Assembly (NCBI GenBank): GCA_026400845.1
Contig: JAPLOH010000064.1
Location: 1 to 41,547, forward strand
Direction: 5' to 3'
DNA length: 41,547 nucleotides
From: Alphaproteobacteria bacterium
GTDB lineage: Bacteria > Pseudomonadota > Alphaproteobacteria > Acetobacterales > Acetobacteraceae
The position numbers and the translations under genes are program-made. The notes under the pieces were generated by a model. The model worked only from the letters and a program-made list of their open reading frames with translations. It made no database searches and was not told where the DNA came from. Below, one piece after another: positions 16,266 through 25,060 of the stretch (within the stretch, counting starts at the first letter, position 1; the number at the start of each line of letters is the position of its first letter).

Positions 16266-17774
16266 CTACAGGTCCGTCCCGGAATAGGAGCAGTTGAAGG
16301 ATTTGTTGCAGAGCGGGAAGTCGGCGATGATGTTGCCGTAGACGCAGGTTTCGAGCAGCGGCCACTGGAACCAGGAGGGGTCGCGGGCGTGGCAGCGCTC
16401 GATGGTGAGATCGGGCGCAATGCGCAGCCAGATCAGGACGTCGCCGCGGAAGGATTCGGTGAGGGCCATGCCCTCCACGGGCGTGGTGGGGGCGGGGAGG
16501 GTGGTGCGGCAGGGGCCGGGGGGCAGGGTGGCCAGGAGGTGGCCGAGGATCCCAAGGCTTTGGCGGATTTCCTCGATGCGGATCCACACCCGGGCGTTGA
16601 CGTCACCGTCGGTGCGCAGCGGCACGTCGAAGGGCGTGGCGTCATAGGGGGCGTAGCCCGGCCATTTGCGGCTGTCGAAATTGCGGCCGGAGGCGCGGCC
16701 GACGTGGCCACCGGTGGCGAAGCGGCGGACGTAGTCGTGCTTCACGAAGCCGGTGGTGACGGTGCGTTCCTGCAGCGAGGCCATGCTGTCGTAGAGTCCG
16801 GCGAGCTGATCGAGCCGGGCGCGGAAGGCGGGGATGAGGGAGGCGATGGCGGCGAGGCCCTCGGCGGTGATGTCCTGGGTCAGGCCGCCGGGCACAACGC
16901 GGTCCATCATCAGGCGGTGGCCGAAGGCGAGATGGGCGGCGCGCAGCACGCGCTCGCGCAGCACGCTGCAATGGGCGAGCATGAGGGCGAAGGAGGCGTC
17001 ATTGCAGATGGCGCCGAAGTCGCCGATGTGGTTGGCGATGCGCTCAAGCTCCGCCATCACGGCGCGCAGGTGGACGGCCCGCGGCGGCGGCGCGATGCCG
17101 AGCGCGGCTTCGGCGGCGCGGGCGAAGCCGCTTGCGTAGGCGACGGTGGCATCGCCCGAGACGCGCCCGGCGAGGCGGGCGGCGTGATCGAGCGGTGCGC
17201 CGATCATCAGCCCCTCGGTGCCCTTATGGACATAGCCGAGCCGCTGTTCGAGCCGGATGATGGTTTCGCCATCGGCGGTGAAGCGGAAATGCCCGGGCTC
17301 GATGATGCCGGCATGCACCGGGCCGACCGGGATTTCGTGCAGGTTCTCGCCGGTGACGGGCAGGAAGGCATAGGCGTGTTCGGGCGCCGGGCCGGGCGTG
17401 CCGAGCGGCGTGCCAACACCCCAGGCCCCGTGATCGAGCCAATGGCGAGCGTCTTCCGCGCCGTCGGGGATGAGGCCGAACAGGTCCTGGATGGTGCGTT
17501 CGAGGCGGATGGCGGGCGGGTGGGAAAGGCCGACGGAGGGGAAACGCCCATCGGGGCAGGCCAGGGTGAAGACGGCGATTTCACGGGATTCGGGCGCGCT
17601 GACGGCCATGTGCATGCGATCCGCCTCGCCCCACAGGCCGAGCAGGTCCAGTTCGCCGGCGGCGAGGTGCAGCGTGACGCGCTGCCAGATCTCGGTGCCG
17701 ATCTCCGCGCGCGGCCATGGCGCATGGGCGGCGGCGGCGCAGCCTTCGGCGAGGAGGGGGGCGAGAATGTCCAT
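16266..17774 (-). CDS. HyfG/HycE-like (NuoCD) large subunit lacking [NiFe] ligands
   Basis: In 502 residues a NuoC-like N-terminal domain (~1-135) is fused to a NuoD/hydrogenase large-subunit domain (GPVHAGIIEPGHFRF, EQRLGYVHKGTEGL). In true group 4 hydrogenases the segment after this holds RVCGICG; here it is RVSGDAT (residues 204-210), with Ser206 and Ala209 replacing both cysteines. The C-terminal ligand pair, DPCxxC in HycE, is replaced by NCSYSGTDL, placing Ser496 and Gly499 at the two positions. All four nickel-iron ligands are thus absent and the enzyme cannot bind a normal [NiFe] centre. Two non-aligned cysteines (489, 495) remain near the C-terminus. The gene overlaps hyfF by one base (TGATG). 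Annotation as a hydrogenase would be misleading. Confidence 0.93.
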   Translation of the reverse strand: MDILAPLLAEGCAAAAHAPWPRAEIGTEIWQRVTLHLAAGELDLLGLWGEADRMHMAVSAPESREIAVFTLACPDGRFPSVGLSHPPAIRLERTIQDLFGLIPDGAEDARHWLDHGAWGVGTPLGTPGPAPEHAYAFLPVTGENLHEIPVGPVHAGIIEPGHFRFTADGETIIRLEQRLGYVHKGTEGLMIGAPLDHAARLAGRVSGDATVAYASGFARAAEAALGIAPPPRAVHLRAVMAELERIANHIGDFGAICNDASFALMLAHCSVLRERVLRAAHLAFGHRLMMDRVVPGGLTQDITAEGLAAIASLIPAFRARLDQLAGLYDSMASLQERTVTTGFVKHDYVRRFATGGHVGRASGRNFDSRKWPGYAPYDATPFDVPLRTDGDVNARVWIRIEEIRQSLGILGHLLATLPPGPCRTTLPAPTTPVEGMALTESFRGDVLIWLRIAPDLTIERCHARDPSWFQWPLLETCVYGNIIADFPLCNKSFNCSYSGTDL

Positions 17775-19201
17775 CAGCCGAGCCTCACCGCGATCTCGTG
17801 CAGCCAGGCGGCCAGCGCCGGCGGGAGGTAGAGCCCGGCGGCCAGCACCAGCAGCAGATGCAGCACCAGGGGCGTGCGGGCGACGGGCACCGGCGTGATT
17901 TCGCCTTGCGGCGCCCCGAAAGCCACCGCGTTCAGCCGCAATAGCAGGGCGGCGAAGGCGGCGAGCAGGCCGAGCCCGAGCAGCACGGCCAGCGCCGGTT
18001 GGCGCGCGAAGGTGGCGGTGATGATGAGGAATTCGCTCATGAACACCCCAAACGGCGGCATCCCCACGATCGCCACCACGCCCGCCACCAGGCTCCAGCC
18101 GAGGAAGGGGCTGCTCGCCGTGAGCCCACCCATGCGGTCAATCCGCTGCGTGCCCATCGCCTGGCAAATCGGGCCGACGGCGAAGAAAATAGCGGATTTC
18201 CCGAGGCTGTGCATCGCGGTTTGCAGCAGCGCCGCGAAATTGGCGGCGGGCCCGGCGATGCCGAAGGCGAAGACGATCAGCCCCATGTGTTCGACCGAGG
18301 AATAGCCGAACAGCCGCTTCAGATCGGGCCGGCGGTAGAGCATGAAGGCGGCGAAAATCACCGAGGCGAGGCCGAGCGCGATCATCAGCACCCCCGGCGG
18401 GATCACCGCGGGGTTGGCGGCCAGGATCATCTTGAAGCGCAGCAGCGCGTGCAGCGCGACGTTGAGCAGCAGGCCGGAGAGCACGGCGGTAATCGGCGTC
18501 GGCCCCTCGCCATGCGCGTCCGGCAGCCAGGCGTGCAGCGGCACGAGGCCGATCTTGGTGCCGTAGCCCAGCAGCAGGAAGACGAAGGCGAGGTTCAGCA
18601 TCGCGCCATCGAATTTCGGCGCGGCGGTGATCAGCGACGTCCACAGCATGGCGTCGCTGTCATCGCCCATCACCCCGCGCGCGGCCATGTAGATCAGGAT
18701 GGTGCCGAACAGGGCGAGCGCGATGCCGACGCTGCCGAGGATGAAATACTTCCACGCCGCCTCGATCGCCGCCGAGGTGCGGTAGAGCCCGACCATCAGC
18801 ACCGTCGTCATCGTCGCCAGCTCCAGCGCCACCCACATCAGGCCGATATTATTGGCCAGCAGCGAGAGGTTCATGTCGAACAGCATGAGCTGGAACAGCG
18901 CATGGTAGAACCGCAGCGCGCTGTCGCCGATGCGCCCGGTCGTGTGCTCATGGGCGATATAGCGGGCGGAGAACAGGCTGGTGGTGAGGCCGATGAAGCT
19001 GCCGAGCGCCAGGAAGAACCCGTTCAACCCATCGACGAACAGGAACGTGCCGGCCTGCGGCGGGGCGGCGAGCAGAAACAGCACGGCGATCAGGGTCCCG
19101 AGGCTGGCCGCCACGTTCAACCCGCAGACCAGCGGCCGCTTCAGCTTCAGCGTGAAGAGGGCGGCGGCGATCAGCGGGATGAGCAGCGTGGCGGCAAGCA
19201 T
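17774..19201 (-). CDS. HyfF-like antiporter-type membrane subunit (NuoM/N homologue)
   Basis: This 475-residue polytopic protein has ~14 hydrophobic helices and the core of the Mrp/NuoL-M-N proton-pumping module. Clear motifs are GLMWVALELATMTTVLMVG (conserved membrane glutamate), GYGTKIGLVPLHAWLPDAHG (pumping lysine) and SSVEHMGLIVFAFG. The subunit is thought to move protons across the inner membrane, driven by redox chemistry in the peripheral arm. Start ATG 19201 shares a base with the hyfE stop (TGATG), and its own stop overlaps the large-subunit start the same way. A longer frame upstream of this ATG only reads through hyfE out of frame and was discarded. Confidence 0.94.
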   Translation of the reverse strand: MLAATLLIPLIAAALFTLKLKRPLVCGLNVAASLGTLIAVLFLLAAPPQAGTFLFVDGLNGFFLALGSFIGLTTSLFSARYIAHEHTTGRIGDSALRFYHALFQLMLFDMNLSLLANNIGLMWVALELATMTTVLMVGLYRTSAAIEAAWKYFILGSVGIALALFGTILIYMAARGVMGDDSDAMLWTSLITAAPKFDGAMLNLAFVFLLLGYGTKIGLVPLHAWLPDAHGEGPTPITAVLSGLLLNVALHALLRFKMILAANPAVIPPGVLMIALGLASVIFAAFMLYRRPDLKRLFGYSSVEHMGLIVFAFGIAGPAANFAALLQTAMHSLGKSAIFFAVGPICQAMGTQRIDRMGGLTASSPFLGWSLVAGVVAIVGMPPFGVFMSEFLIITATFARQPALAVLLGLGLLAAFAALLLRLNAVAFGAPQGEITPVPVARTPLVLHLLLVLAAGLYLPPALAAWLHEIAVRLG

Positions 19202-19863
19202 CAGGTGCTGTCCTCGCGCAGCTGGTCGAGCGCCGTGACATCGACGGTGTCGAACCGCTCCCGGATGCGGAACAGGAACACGCCGACCACGATGAAGGCG
19301 ATCAGCACCGAGAAGGCGACCGAGATCTCCACCACCAGCGGCATGCCGCGCGCCCCGGTGGCGGCGAGGATGATGCCGTTTTCGAGCGACATGAAGCCGA
19401 TGATCTGGCTGACCGCGTTGCGCCTTGTGACCATCATCAGCATGCCCAGCAGCACCACCGAGAGGGCCAGCGCGATATCCTCCCGCGCCAGCGCGTCCGA
19501 CGCCGAGGTGACCGGCAGCACCACCTGCAGCGCGAGCGCCACCAGCCCGATCCCGGCCAGCATGGTGCGCCCGATGCCGCCAACGGTTTCGATCTGGCGG
19601 TGGATGTCGAGCTTCACGATGATCCGCCGCAGCGCCATGGGGATGGCGATGGCCTTGAAGCCGATGGCGAGCGCCGCGGTGATGTAGAGATGCGGCGCGT
19701 CCTGGGTGATCGCCTGCCAGGCGACGGAGAGGCCGAGCATCATCGCCTGCAGCGCGAGCATGTTGATCAGCGAGGGCAGGCGGTCCTGGTAGAGCATCAG
19801 GAAGCTCGCCAGCACCAGGCCGCCGGAGAGCATGTGCGCGATGTCGAAGGACAGGCTGTGCAT
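19201..19863 (-). CDS. HyfE-like membrane subunit (NuoK-related)
   Basis: The 220-residue protein has six to seven hydrophobic helices and the family motif FMSLENGIILAATGARGMPL, which corresponds to the membrane glutamate region of NuoK/MrpC. HyfE proteins are typically ~215 residues, so the length is normal. In complex I-like machines this subunit is part of the proton path next to the quinone or active-site chamber. The ATG at 19863 shares its first base with the TAA of hyfC (TAATG), so translation is coupled. Confidence 0.93.
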   Translation of the reverse strand: MHSLSFDIAHMLSGGLVLASFLMLYQDRLPSLINMLALQAMMLGLSVAWQAITQDAPHLYITAALAIGFKAIAIPMALRRIIVKLDIHRQIETVGGIGRTMLAGIGLVALALQVVLPVTSASDALAREDIALALSVVLLGMLMMVTRRNAVSQIIGFMSLENGIILAATGARGMPLVVEISVAFSVLIAFIVVGVFLFRIRERFDTVDVTALDQLREDST

Positions 19864-20813
19864 TAGAGGCTCCGCGAGACGAACAGGAGAAGCGTGCCGA
19901 GGAAGCCGAGCATAAGCGCGATGCCAAGGAAATTCGGCACCCGGAAGACGCGCATCTTGGCGATCGAGACCTCGAACACCCCGAGCATCGCTCCGGCGCC
20001 CGCGAGTTTCACCCCATAGGCGGCAAGCCCCAGCGCATAGGCGCCGATCCCCGCATCGGGCGGCGCGAGGCCGAGCGGGGTGAACAGGCAGGCCAGCAGC
20101 GAGACGTAGAGCAGCAGCTTCACGCTGGCGGCGAGATCGACCATCGCGAGATGGCGGCCGGAATATTCGAGCACCATCGCCTCGTGCACCATGGTGAGCT
20201 CGAGGTGGGTGGCGGGGTTGTCGACGGGGATGCGGGCATTCTCCGCCAGCGCCACGATGATCAGCGCGATCAAGGCCAAAGCGAGGGAGACGCGCAGGCC
20301 GACGGTGTAGGTGAGCATGGTCGCCGCGATCGCCGACAACTGGGTGGAGCCGGCCACCAGCGCCACGGTGAAGGTGATCATGATCATCGCGGGCTCGGCG
20401 AGCGCCGCAAACAGTAACTCGCGCGAGGTGCCGATGCCGCCGAAACTGGTGCCGACATCGAGGCCCGCCAGCGTCTGGGCGAAGCGGGCGAGGCCGAGCA
20501 GCGCGGTGATGGCGATCAGATCGCCGGACCAGGAGAACACCAGCCCGGTCGCGTAGGTCGGCACCAGGGCAGCGGCGACCCAGGTGGCGGCGAACACCAC
20601 GTAGGGGGCGGCGCGAAACACCCAGGAGGCGCTGTCGGCGACGATCGCCTCCTTGGCCAGCAGGCGGCGGAAATCGCGATAGGGCTGCAGCAGCGGCGGG
20701 CCGCGCCGGCGCAGCATATGCGCCTTCAGCTTGCGCACGAAGCCGGTCAGCAGCGGCGCCAGCAGCAGCACCAGCGCCATCTGCACGCCCTGCAGCACGA
20801 TCCCGCCGATCAC
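19863..20813 (-). CDS. HyfC-like membrane subunit (NuoH homologue)
   Basis: The 316-residue product is the NuoH/HycD-type subunit linking the redox arm to the membrane pumps. Family motifs are RDFRRLLAKEAIV near the N-terminus, EPAMIMITFTVALV, and ENARIPVDNPATHLELTMVH with the conserved acidic residues. About eight membrane helices are predicted by eye. Start GTG 20813 was chosen because it overlaps the hyfB stop as GTGA and gives a normal-length protein (VIGGIVLQGVQMALVLL). The upstream open stretch is a shadow of hyfB. Confidence 0.93.
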   Translation of the reverse strand: MIGGIVLQGVQMALVLLLAPLLTGFVRKLKAHMLRRRGPPLLQPYRDFRRLLAKEAIVADSASWVFRAAPYVVFAATWVAAALVPTYATGLVFSWSGDLIAITALLGLARFAQTLAGLDVGTSFGGIGTSRELLFAALAEPAMIMITFTVALVAGSTQLSAIAATMLTYTVGLRVSLALALIALIIVALAENARIPVDNPATHLELTMVHEAMVLEYSGRHLAMVDLAASVKLLLYVSLLACLFTPLGLAPPDAGIGAYALGLAAYGVKLAGAGAMLGVFEVSIAKMRVFRVPNFLGIALMLGFLGTLLLFVSRSL

Positions 20814-22801
20814 GGCACCATGCCCACGATGATCAGCAGGATCACCAGCAGGCCGAACACCATCAGCAGATAGCGCCGGATGGTGAGGTACTGGAACTGG
20901 TTGAGCCACCCGGCCACGCCGCTCATCGCGGCGGCGAGCGGGGCGAACAATGCCTCCCAGGCGGGGTCATGGATCGTCTTGCGCACGCTGGCGGCGCGCA
21001 GCGTGCCGGGGGGCGGCATGTCAACCACCTCGCTGGAGCGGAGCACGATCGAGGAGAAGACGCGGCGGATCGGCTGCGACAGGCTTGCGGCGGTGTATTG
21101 GGTGGCGGGGCCGAGGTTGGGGTAGCCGCAATCCCACGGCCGGGCGCGGCGCGTCCGCCGTCCGGCGACGGCGTGGATCGTGAGCGCGGTGCCGATGGTC
21201 ACCAGCGCCAGGAAAAGGCCGATCATCAGTCCGTTATAGGAGCCGGTGGCCCCGGCGGTGGGGATGATGGTGAGCCAGGCCGACTGCCACTGCACCGGCA
21301 TCGCGCCGCCCACCAGCAGCTGCGTCACCGGGGCCAGCGCGTCGATCACCACGCCCGGAAACAGGCCGCAGGCGATGCAGAGCGCGCCGAGCCCGATCAT
21401 CGCCGCCAGCGAGAACCGGTCGGTCTCGGCGGCGGTCTCGGCCACCGTGCTGCGCGGGCGGCCGAGATAGAGAATGCCGAAGGCGCGCACGAAGCAGGCG
21501 GCCACCAAGGCGGCGGCCAGCGCGAGCAGCGTGCCGGTGGCGGGCACCAGCAGTTTCAGCCCCCATTGCGGCAGGGCCGGGCTCACGAAAATTGCCTGGA
21601 AGGTCAGCCATTCCGAGGCGAAGCCGTTCAGCGGCGGCAAGGCGGCGATCGCCACCGAGGCCAGCAGGAAGCAGGCGGAGGAGACGGGCATGCGATGGAT
21701 CAGCCCGCCCAGCCGCTCGATATTGCGCTCCCCGGTGGCGCCCAGCACGGCGCCGGCGCCGAAAAACAGCACGCTCTTGGCCAGCATGTGGTTGCCGGCA
21801 TGGAACAGCCCCGCCGTCAGCGCCAGCGCCGCCGCGGCCGGCATGGCATTGGCGCGAAAGGCGAGCGCGAGGCCCAGGGTGAGGAAGATGATGCCGATAT
21901 TCTCGATGGTGCTGTAGGCCAGCAGGCGCTGGAGATCGCGCTCCATCAGCGCATGCAGCACGCCAACCGCCGCCGTCATCCCGCCGATGATCAGCACCGG
22001 CAGGCTCCACCACCATTCCGGCGGGCCCAGCAGATCGAAGACGATGCGGATGAAGCCGTAGACCGCCACCTTGGTGACCACCCCGCTCATCAGCGCCGCG
22101 ACATGGGGCGGCGCCACCGGATCGGCCAGCGGCAGCCAGACATGCAGCGGCACCAGCCCCGCCTTCGAACCGGCGCCGAGCAGCACGAGGCCAAGGCCGA
22201 GCCCGGCCGGCCAGCCCGCCAGATGCGCCGCCCGCATGGCATCGAACGCCAGCCCGCCACCGCTGGCGAGCAGCGCGAAGCCCAGCAGCAGCGCCAGGGT
22301 GCCGAACCCGGCCATCACAAGATAGACGTAGCCGGCCCGCGCATTCTCCGCCGCGCGGTGGCGCGACATCACCAGCGCCCAGGACGCCAGCGACATCACC
22401 TCCCAGGCGAACAGGAAGATGTAGGCGTCGTCGGCCAGCACGACGAGATTCATCCCGGCCAGCAGCGCCGCGTAGAACGGCAGCACCCGCCCGGGTTCCG
22501 GCTCACGGGCGCCGGCGCCGAGCGCGTAAAGGCTGGCCGCCGCCGCGCCGCCATTGACGATCAGGGCGAACCAGGCCGCCAGCGCGTCGAGCCGCAGATG
22601 GGCGCCAAGCCCGGGCAGGCCGATCGGCAGCACCATCGATGCGGCGGGCAGTGCCAAGGCCATTGCCGCCGTTACCGCCATTGCCGCGGTGACCGCCAGG
22701 CAGGCCCCGTAGATCACCGCGCCTCGCCGCGTCACCAAGCCGCCGGCCGCGATCGCCAGCAGCACGACGATGCCGACAGCGAGCACGGCCAGCGCACTCA
22801 T
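20810..22801 (-). CDS. HyfB-like antiporter-type membrane subunit (NuoL homologue)
   Basis: At 663 residues this is the largest membrane subunit, with ~15-17 helices. Motifs are LFAWEVMSLASWALVMSRH (conserved glutamate in helix 5), GAGSKAGLVPLHVWLPLADP (pumping lysine) and YSTIENIGIIFLTLGLAL. A C-terminal extension after ~residue 500 contains RPWDCGYPN, the HyfB-type signature. With HyfF and HyfE it supplies the proton-translocating arm. Its ATG overlaps the stop of the XRE regulator gene (ATGA), so regulator and complex are translated from one message. The stop overlaps the hyfC start. Confidence 0.94.
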   Translation of the reverse strand: MSALAVLAVGIVVLLAIAAGGLVTRRGAVIYGACLAVTAAMAVTAAMALALPAASMVLPIGLPGLGAHLRLDALAAWFALIVNGGAAAASLYALGAGAREPEPGRVLPFYAALLAGMNLVVLADDAYIFLFAWEVMSLASWALVMSRHRAAENARAGYVYLVMAGFGTLALLLGFALLASGGGLAFDAMRAAHLAGWPAGLGLGLVLLGAGSKAGLVPLHVWLPLADPVAPPHVAALMSGVVTKVAVYGFIRIVFDLLGPPEWWWSLPVLIIGGMTAAVGVLHALMERDLQRLLAYSTIENIGIIFLTLGLALAFRANAMPAAAALALTAGLFHAGNHMLAKSVLFFGAGAVLGATGERNIERLGGLIHRMPVSSACFLLASVAIAALPPLNGFASEWLTFQAIFVSPALPQWGLKLLVPATGTLLALAAALVAACFVRAFGILYLGRPRSTVAETAAETDRFSLAAMIGLGALCIACGLFPGVVIDALAPVTQLLVGGAMPVQWQSAWLTIIPTAGATGSYNGLMIGLFLALVTIGTALTIHAVAGRRTRRARPWDCGYPNLGPATQYTAASLSQPIRRVFSSIVLRSSEVVDMPPPGTLRAASVRKTIHDPAWEALFAPLAAAMSGVAGWLNQFQYLTIRRYLLMVFGLLVILLIIVGMVP

Positions 22802-23043
22802 CCCCGCAGCCGCACGCCGCGGCCACCGCCGGAAGAGGGGGCGCTGTCACCGATCAGCTCGATGCCGGCCTGCGCCAGCGCCTCCACCAGCTTCATCAGG
22901 GAATCGACATTGCCGCGGATGACGCCGTTACTCGCCTCCATCCGCTGGATGGTGGGCAGGGAGAGCCCAGCGAGCTCGGCGAGCTGGCGCTGATCGATCC
23001 CAAGCAGGGCGCGCGCCGCCCTCATTTGTGGAGCCGTGATCAT
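22798..23043 (-). CDS. XRE-family (Cro/CI-type) regulator, first gene of the Ehr-type operon
   Basis: This 81-residue single-domain protein has a classic HTH_3 fold: QMRAARALLGIDQRQLAELA followed by GLSLPTIQRMEASNG, and a short tail IELIGDSAPSSGGGRGVRLR seen in many alphaproteobacterial members. ATG 23043 (MITAPQMRAARA) fits the family start; longer versions only add ~9 unlikely residues. It sits directly at the operon head and overlaps hyfB by four bases. A perfect dyad lies 36 bases upstream of its start. Autoregulation and control of the complex, possibly together with the divergent deacetylases, are inferred from position. Confidence 0.9.
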   Translation of the reverse strand: MITAPQMRAARALLGIDQRQLAELAGLSLPTIQRMEASNGVIRGNVDSLMKLVEALAQAGIELIGDSAPSSGGGRGVRLRG

Positions 23044-23079
23044 ACCGGAGCGTTGCATGGTGCTGCGCAAACGACAAGA

Positions 23080-23096
23080 AGTGATGTTTCATCACT
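23080..23096. promoter_or_regulatory. Perfect 17-base inverted repeat, probable XRE operator
   Basis: AGTGATGTTTCATCACT has two perfect 7-base arms around TTT. It lies in the divergent promoter region between the XRE/Hyf-like operon (start 23043) and the deacetylase genes (start ~23120-23147). Size and symmetry fit a dimeric Cro/CI-type HTH protein such as the one encoded next to it. On the minus strand TTGGTG stands just upstream as a possible -35 box. Confidence 0.65.
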
Positions 23097-23146
23097 CACC
23101 AATTCCCCAATCCCCGCGCATGGCCCTACACTCCCCCGCGCAACCG

Positions 23147-24073
23147 ATGGAGCATGGCGTGGAGCCCGACATCATTCCCTATTCGCCCATCCTGCACCGC
23201 CCCAGGCTCACCTGGCCCAATGGCGCGCGCGTCGCGCTGTGGATCTGCCCGAACATCGAGCACTATGAGTTCCAGCCCGCCTTCAAGCGCCTGCGGGACC
23301 CCTGGCCGCGCAGCCCGGCGCCCGATGTGCTCGGCTATTCCATCCGCGACTACGGCAACCGCGTCGGCCTGTGGCGGCTGTTCGAGGCGACCGACACGCT
23401 CGGCATCCCCGCCACCGTCAGCCTCTCCATGTCGGTGATCCAGCACTACCCGGCGATCCTGGAGGCGATGGAGAAGCGCAACTGGGAGCTGATGTCCCAC
23501 GGCATCTACAACACCCGCTACCACTGGAACTTCTCCCACGAGGAGGAGATGGCGGCGATGCTGGAATCCCGCGAGATCCACCGCAAACTCACCGGGCGCG
23601 AGCAGCGCGGCTGGTTCAGCCCCGCCATCACCAACACGCTCGAAACCTTCTCCCGCGCCGCCGAGGCCGGGTTCGATTACACCTGCGACCTCTACCACGA
23701 CGATCAGCCCTTCCCCGTCCGCACGCCCAAAGGGGACCTCATCACCGTGCCCTACACGGTCGATCTCAATGACGTCATCGTCTGGCGCAAAGGCGAGGAG
23801 ATCGACGACTTCGCCCAGCAAATCCGCGACTATTTTGACACTGTCTACGCCGAGGGCGAGGAGCAGGGGCGGGTGATGTGCATCGCGCTGCACCCGTTCT
23901 GGGTCGGCCAGCCGCACCGCATCAGGGGCTTCATCAAGGTGATGGAATACATCCTCGCCCATCCCGGCGTCTGGGCCACCACCGCCGGCGCCATTGCCGA
24001 CCACTACCGCGCCACCCACGCCAGCGCGCTCGAAGCCCATCTCGCTGCAAGGGAGGCGCTCCATGGCCGATAA
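23147..24073 (+). CDS. Polysaccharide deacetylase family protein (NodB/PuuE-like), copy A
   Basis: The protein (308 residues from ATG 23147) belongs to the carbohydrate esterase 4/NodB superfamily, in the subgroup that includes PuuE-type allantoinases. Landmarks are LTWPNGARVALWICPNIEHY, YGNRVGLWRLFEATDTLGIP, WELMSHGIYNTRYHW and a C-terminal LHPFWVGQPHRI. These enzymes hydrolyse C-N amide bonds in N-acetyl sugars or ureides; the substrate here is unknown. There is no signal peptide, so a cytoplasmic small-molecule substrate is more likely than a polymer. Alternative start ATG 23120 adds nine residues; neither has a clear ribosome site. It overlaps the second copy by 11 bases. Confidence 0.85.
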   Translation: MEHGVEPDIIPYSPILHRPRLTWPNGARVALWICPNIEHYEFQPAFKRLRDPWPRSPAPDVLGYSIRDYGNRVGLWRLFEATDTLGIPATVSLSMSVIQHYPAILEAMEKRNWELMSHGIYNTRYHWNFSHEEEMAAMLESREIHRKLTGREQRGWFSPAITNTLETFSRAAEAGFDYTCDLYHDDQPFPVRTPKGDLITVPYTVDLNDVIVWRKGEEIDDFAQQIRDYFDTVYAEGEEQGRVMCIALHPFWVGQPHRIRGFIKVMEYILAHPGVWATTAGAIADHYRATHASALEAHLAAREALHGR

Positions 24074-24977
24074 CACCCCGCCCTCCGGCGAAGTCCGCCT
24101 CCCCGGCATGGACCACGACCTCTACCCCTTCCGCACCCTGCCCGATGCCCCCCATTTCGCCTGGCCCGGCGGCGCCCGCATCGCCCTCACCGTCACCCTC
24201 ATGCTCGACTACTGGGAGGTCACGCCCCCAGAGGCCGCCAGCCGGGACCCGCGGATCATCTCGCCGCTCGGCAATTTCTTCCCGGATTGGCTGACCTGGA
24301 GCCAGCGCGAATACGGCAACCGCGTCGGCATCTTCCGCGTGCTCGCCATGCTCGACCGCTTCGGCCTCACCCCCACCATCGCACTCGGCGCCGAATCCGC
24401 CCGCCGCCACCCCGAGTTGGTGGATGAATGCCTGCGCCGCGGCTGCAGCTTCATGGCCCACGGCACCCACTCCACGCGGCGTATCACCAGCCGCATGAGC
24501 GAGGCGGAGGAACGCGAATTCATCGCGGAGAGCCAGGACGCTGTGACCCGCGCGACCGGAAAGACGCCGATGGGCTGGTGCGGGCAGGATTTCAACGAAA
24601 GCACGCGCACTCCCGCTTTGCTCGCCGAAGCCGGTTTCAGCTATCTCGCCGACTGGTCCAATGATGACCGGCCGTACCGCATCGGGCCTGCTGGCGTCGT
24701 CAGTCTGCCGGCGCAGTCCGAGTGGAACGACCTCGAAGCCATGTGGCTCCGGCGCGTGTCGCCGCAGGCCTGGGCGGATGGGCTCGCCGAGGGGTTCGCG
24801 GTGCTGCATGAGGAGGGCGGCAGCTGCTTCAACCTCTCGCTGCATCCGTGGATCACCGGGCAGGCGCACCGCATCCGCTATCTCGGCGACGCGCTGGCCC
24901 GCATGCTCGGGCGTACCGGGATTTGGCGGGCCAGCACGGATGCGGTGGCGGTGGAGGCGGCGGGACAGCTGGGGTGA
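24063..24977 (+). CDS. Polysaccharide deacetylase family protein (NodB/PuuE-like), copy B
   Basis: The 304-residue paralogue of the preceding gene has the same landmarks: FAWPGGARIALTVTLML, REYGNRVGIFRVLAML, FMAHGTHSTRRI and LSLHPWITGQAHRIRYLGDA. The two proteins are diverged, so a heteromeric pair or two related substrates are possible. ATG 24063 (MADNTPPSGEVRLPGMDHDL) lies inside the end of copy A with an 11-base overlap, indicating translational coupling. No signal peptide is present. The pair diverges from the XRE/Hyf-like operon and may share its operator. Confidence 0.86.
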   Translation: MADNTPPSGEVRLPGMDHDLYPFRTLPDAPHFAWPGGARIALTVTLMLDYWEVTPPEAASRDPRIISPLGNFFPDWLTWSQREYGNRVGIFRVLAMLDRFGLTPTIALGAESARRHPELVDECLRRGCSFMAHGTHSTRRITSRMSEAEEREFIAESQDAVTRATGKTPMGWCGQDFNESTRTPALLAEAGFSYLADWSNDDRPYRIGPAGVVSLPAQSEWNDLEAMWLRRVSPQAWADGLAEGFAVLHEEGGSCFNLSLHPWITGQAHRIRYLGDALARMLGRTGIWRASTDAVAVEAAGQLG

Positions 24978-25060
24978 TGGCGCGGTTGCGCGCACGCGCC
25001 GCGGCGGCTATTTCGGGGGACTGCCGGTTTCCGGCGCACTGACACATGGGGGAGTGTGCA

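Noticed and set aside
17774-19927. 717-codon version of the HyfF-like gene
   Set aside because: The upstream part reads out of frame through hyfE; the ATG at 19201 overlapping the hyfE stop gives the normal family length.
15751-22801. Reading the operon as a functional hydrogenase-4 or formate hydrogenlyase
   Set aside because: The large subunit lacks both CxxC ligand pairs, and no maturation, ferredoxin or formate dehydrogenase genes are present.
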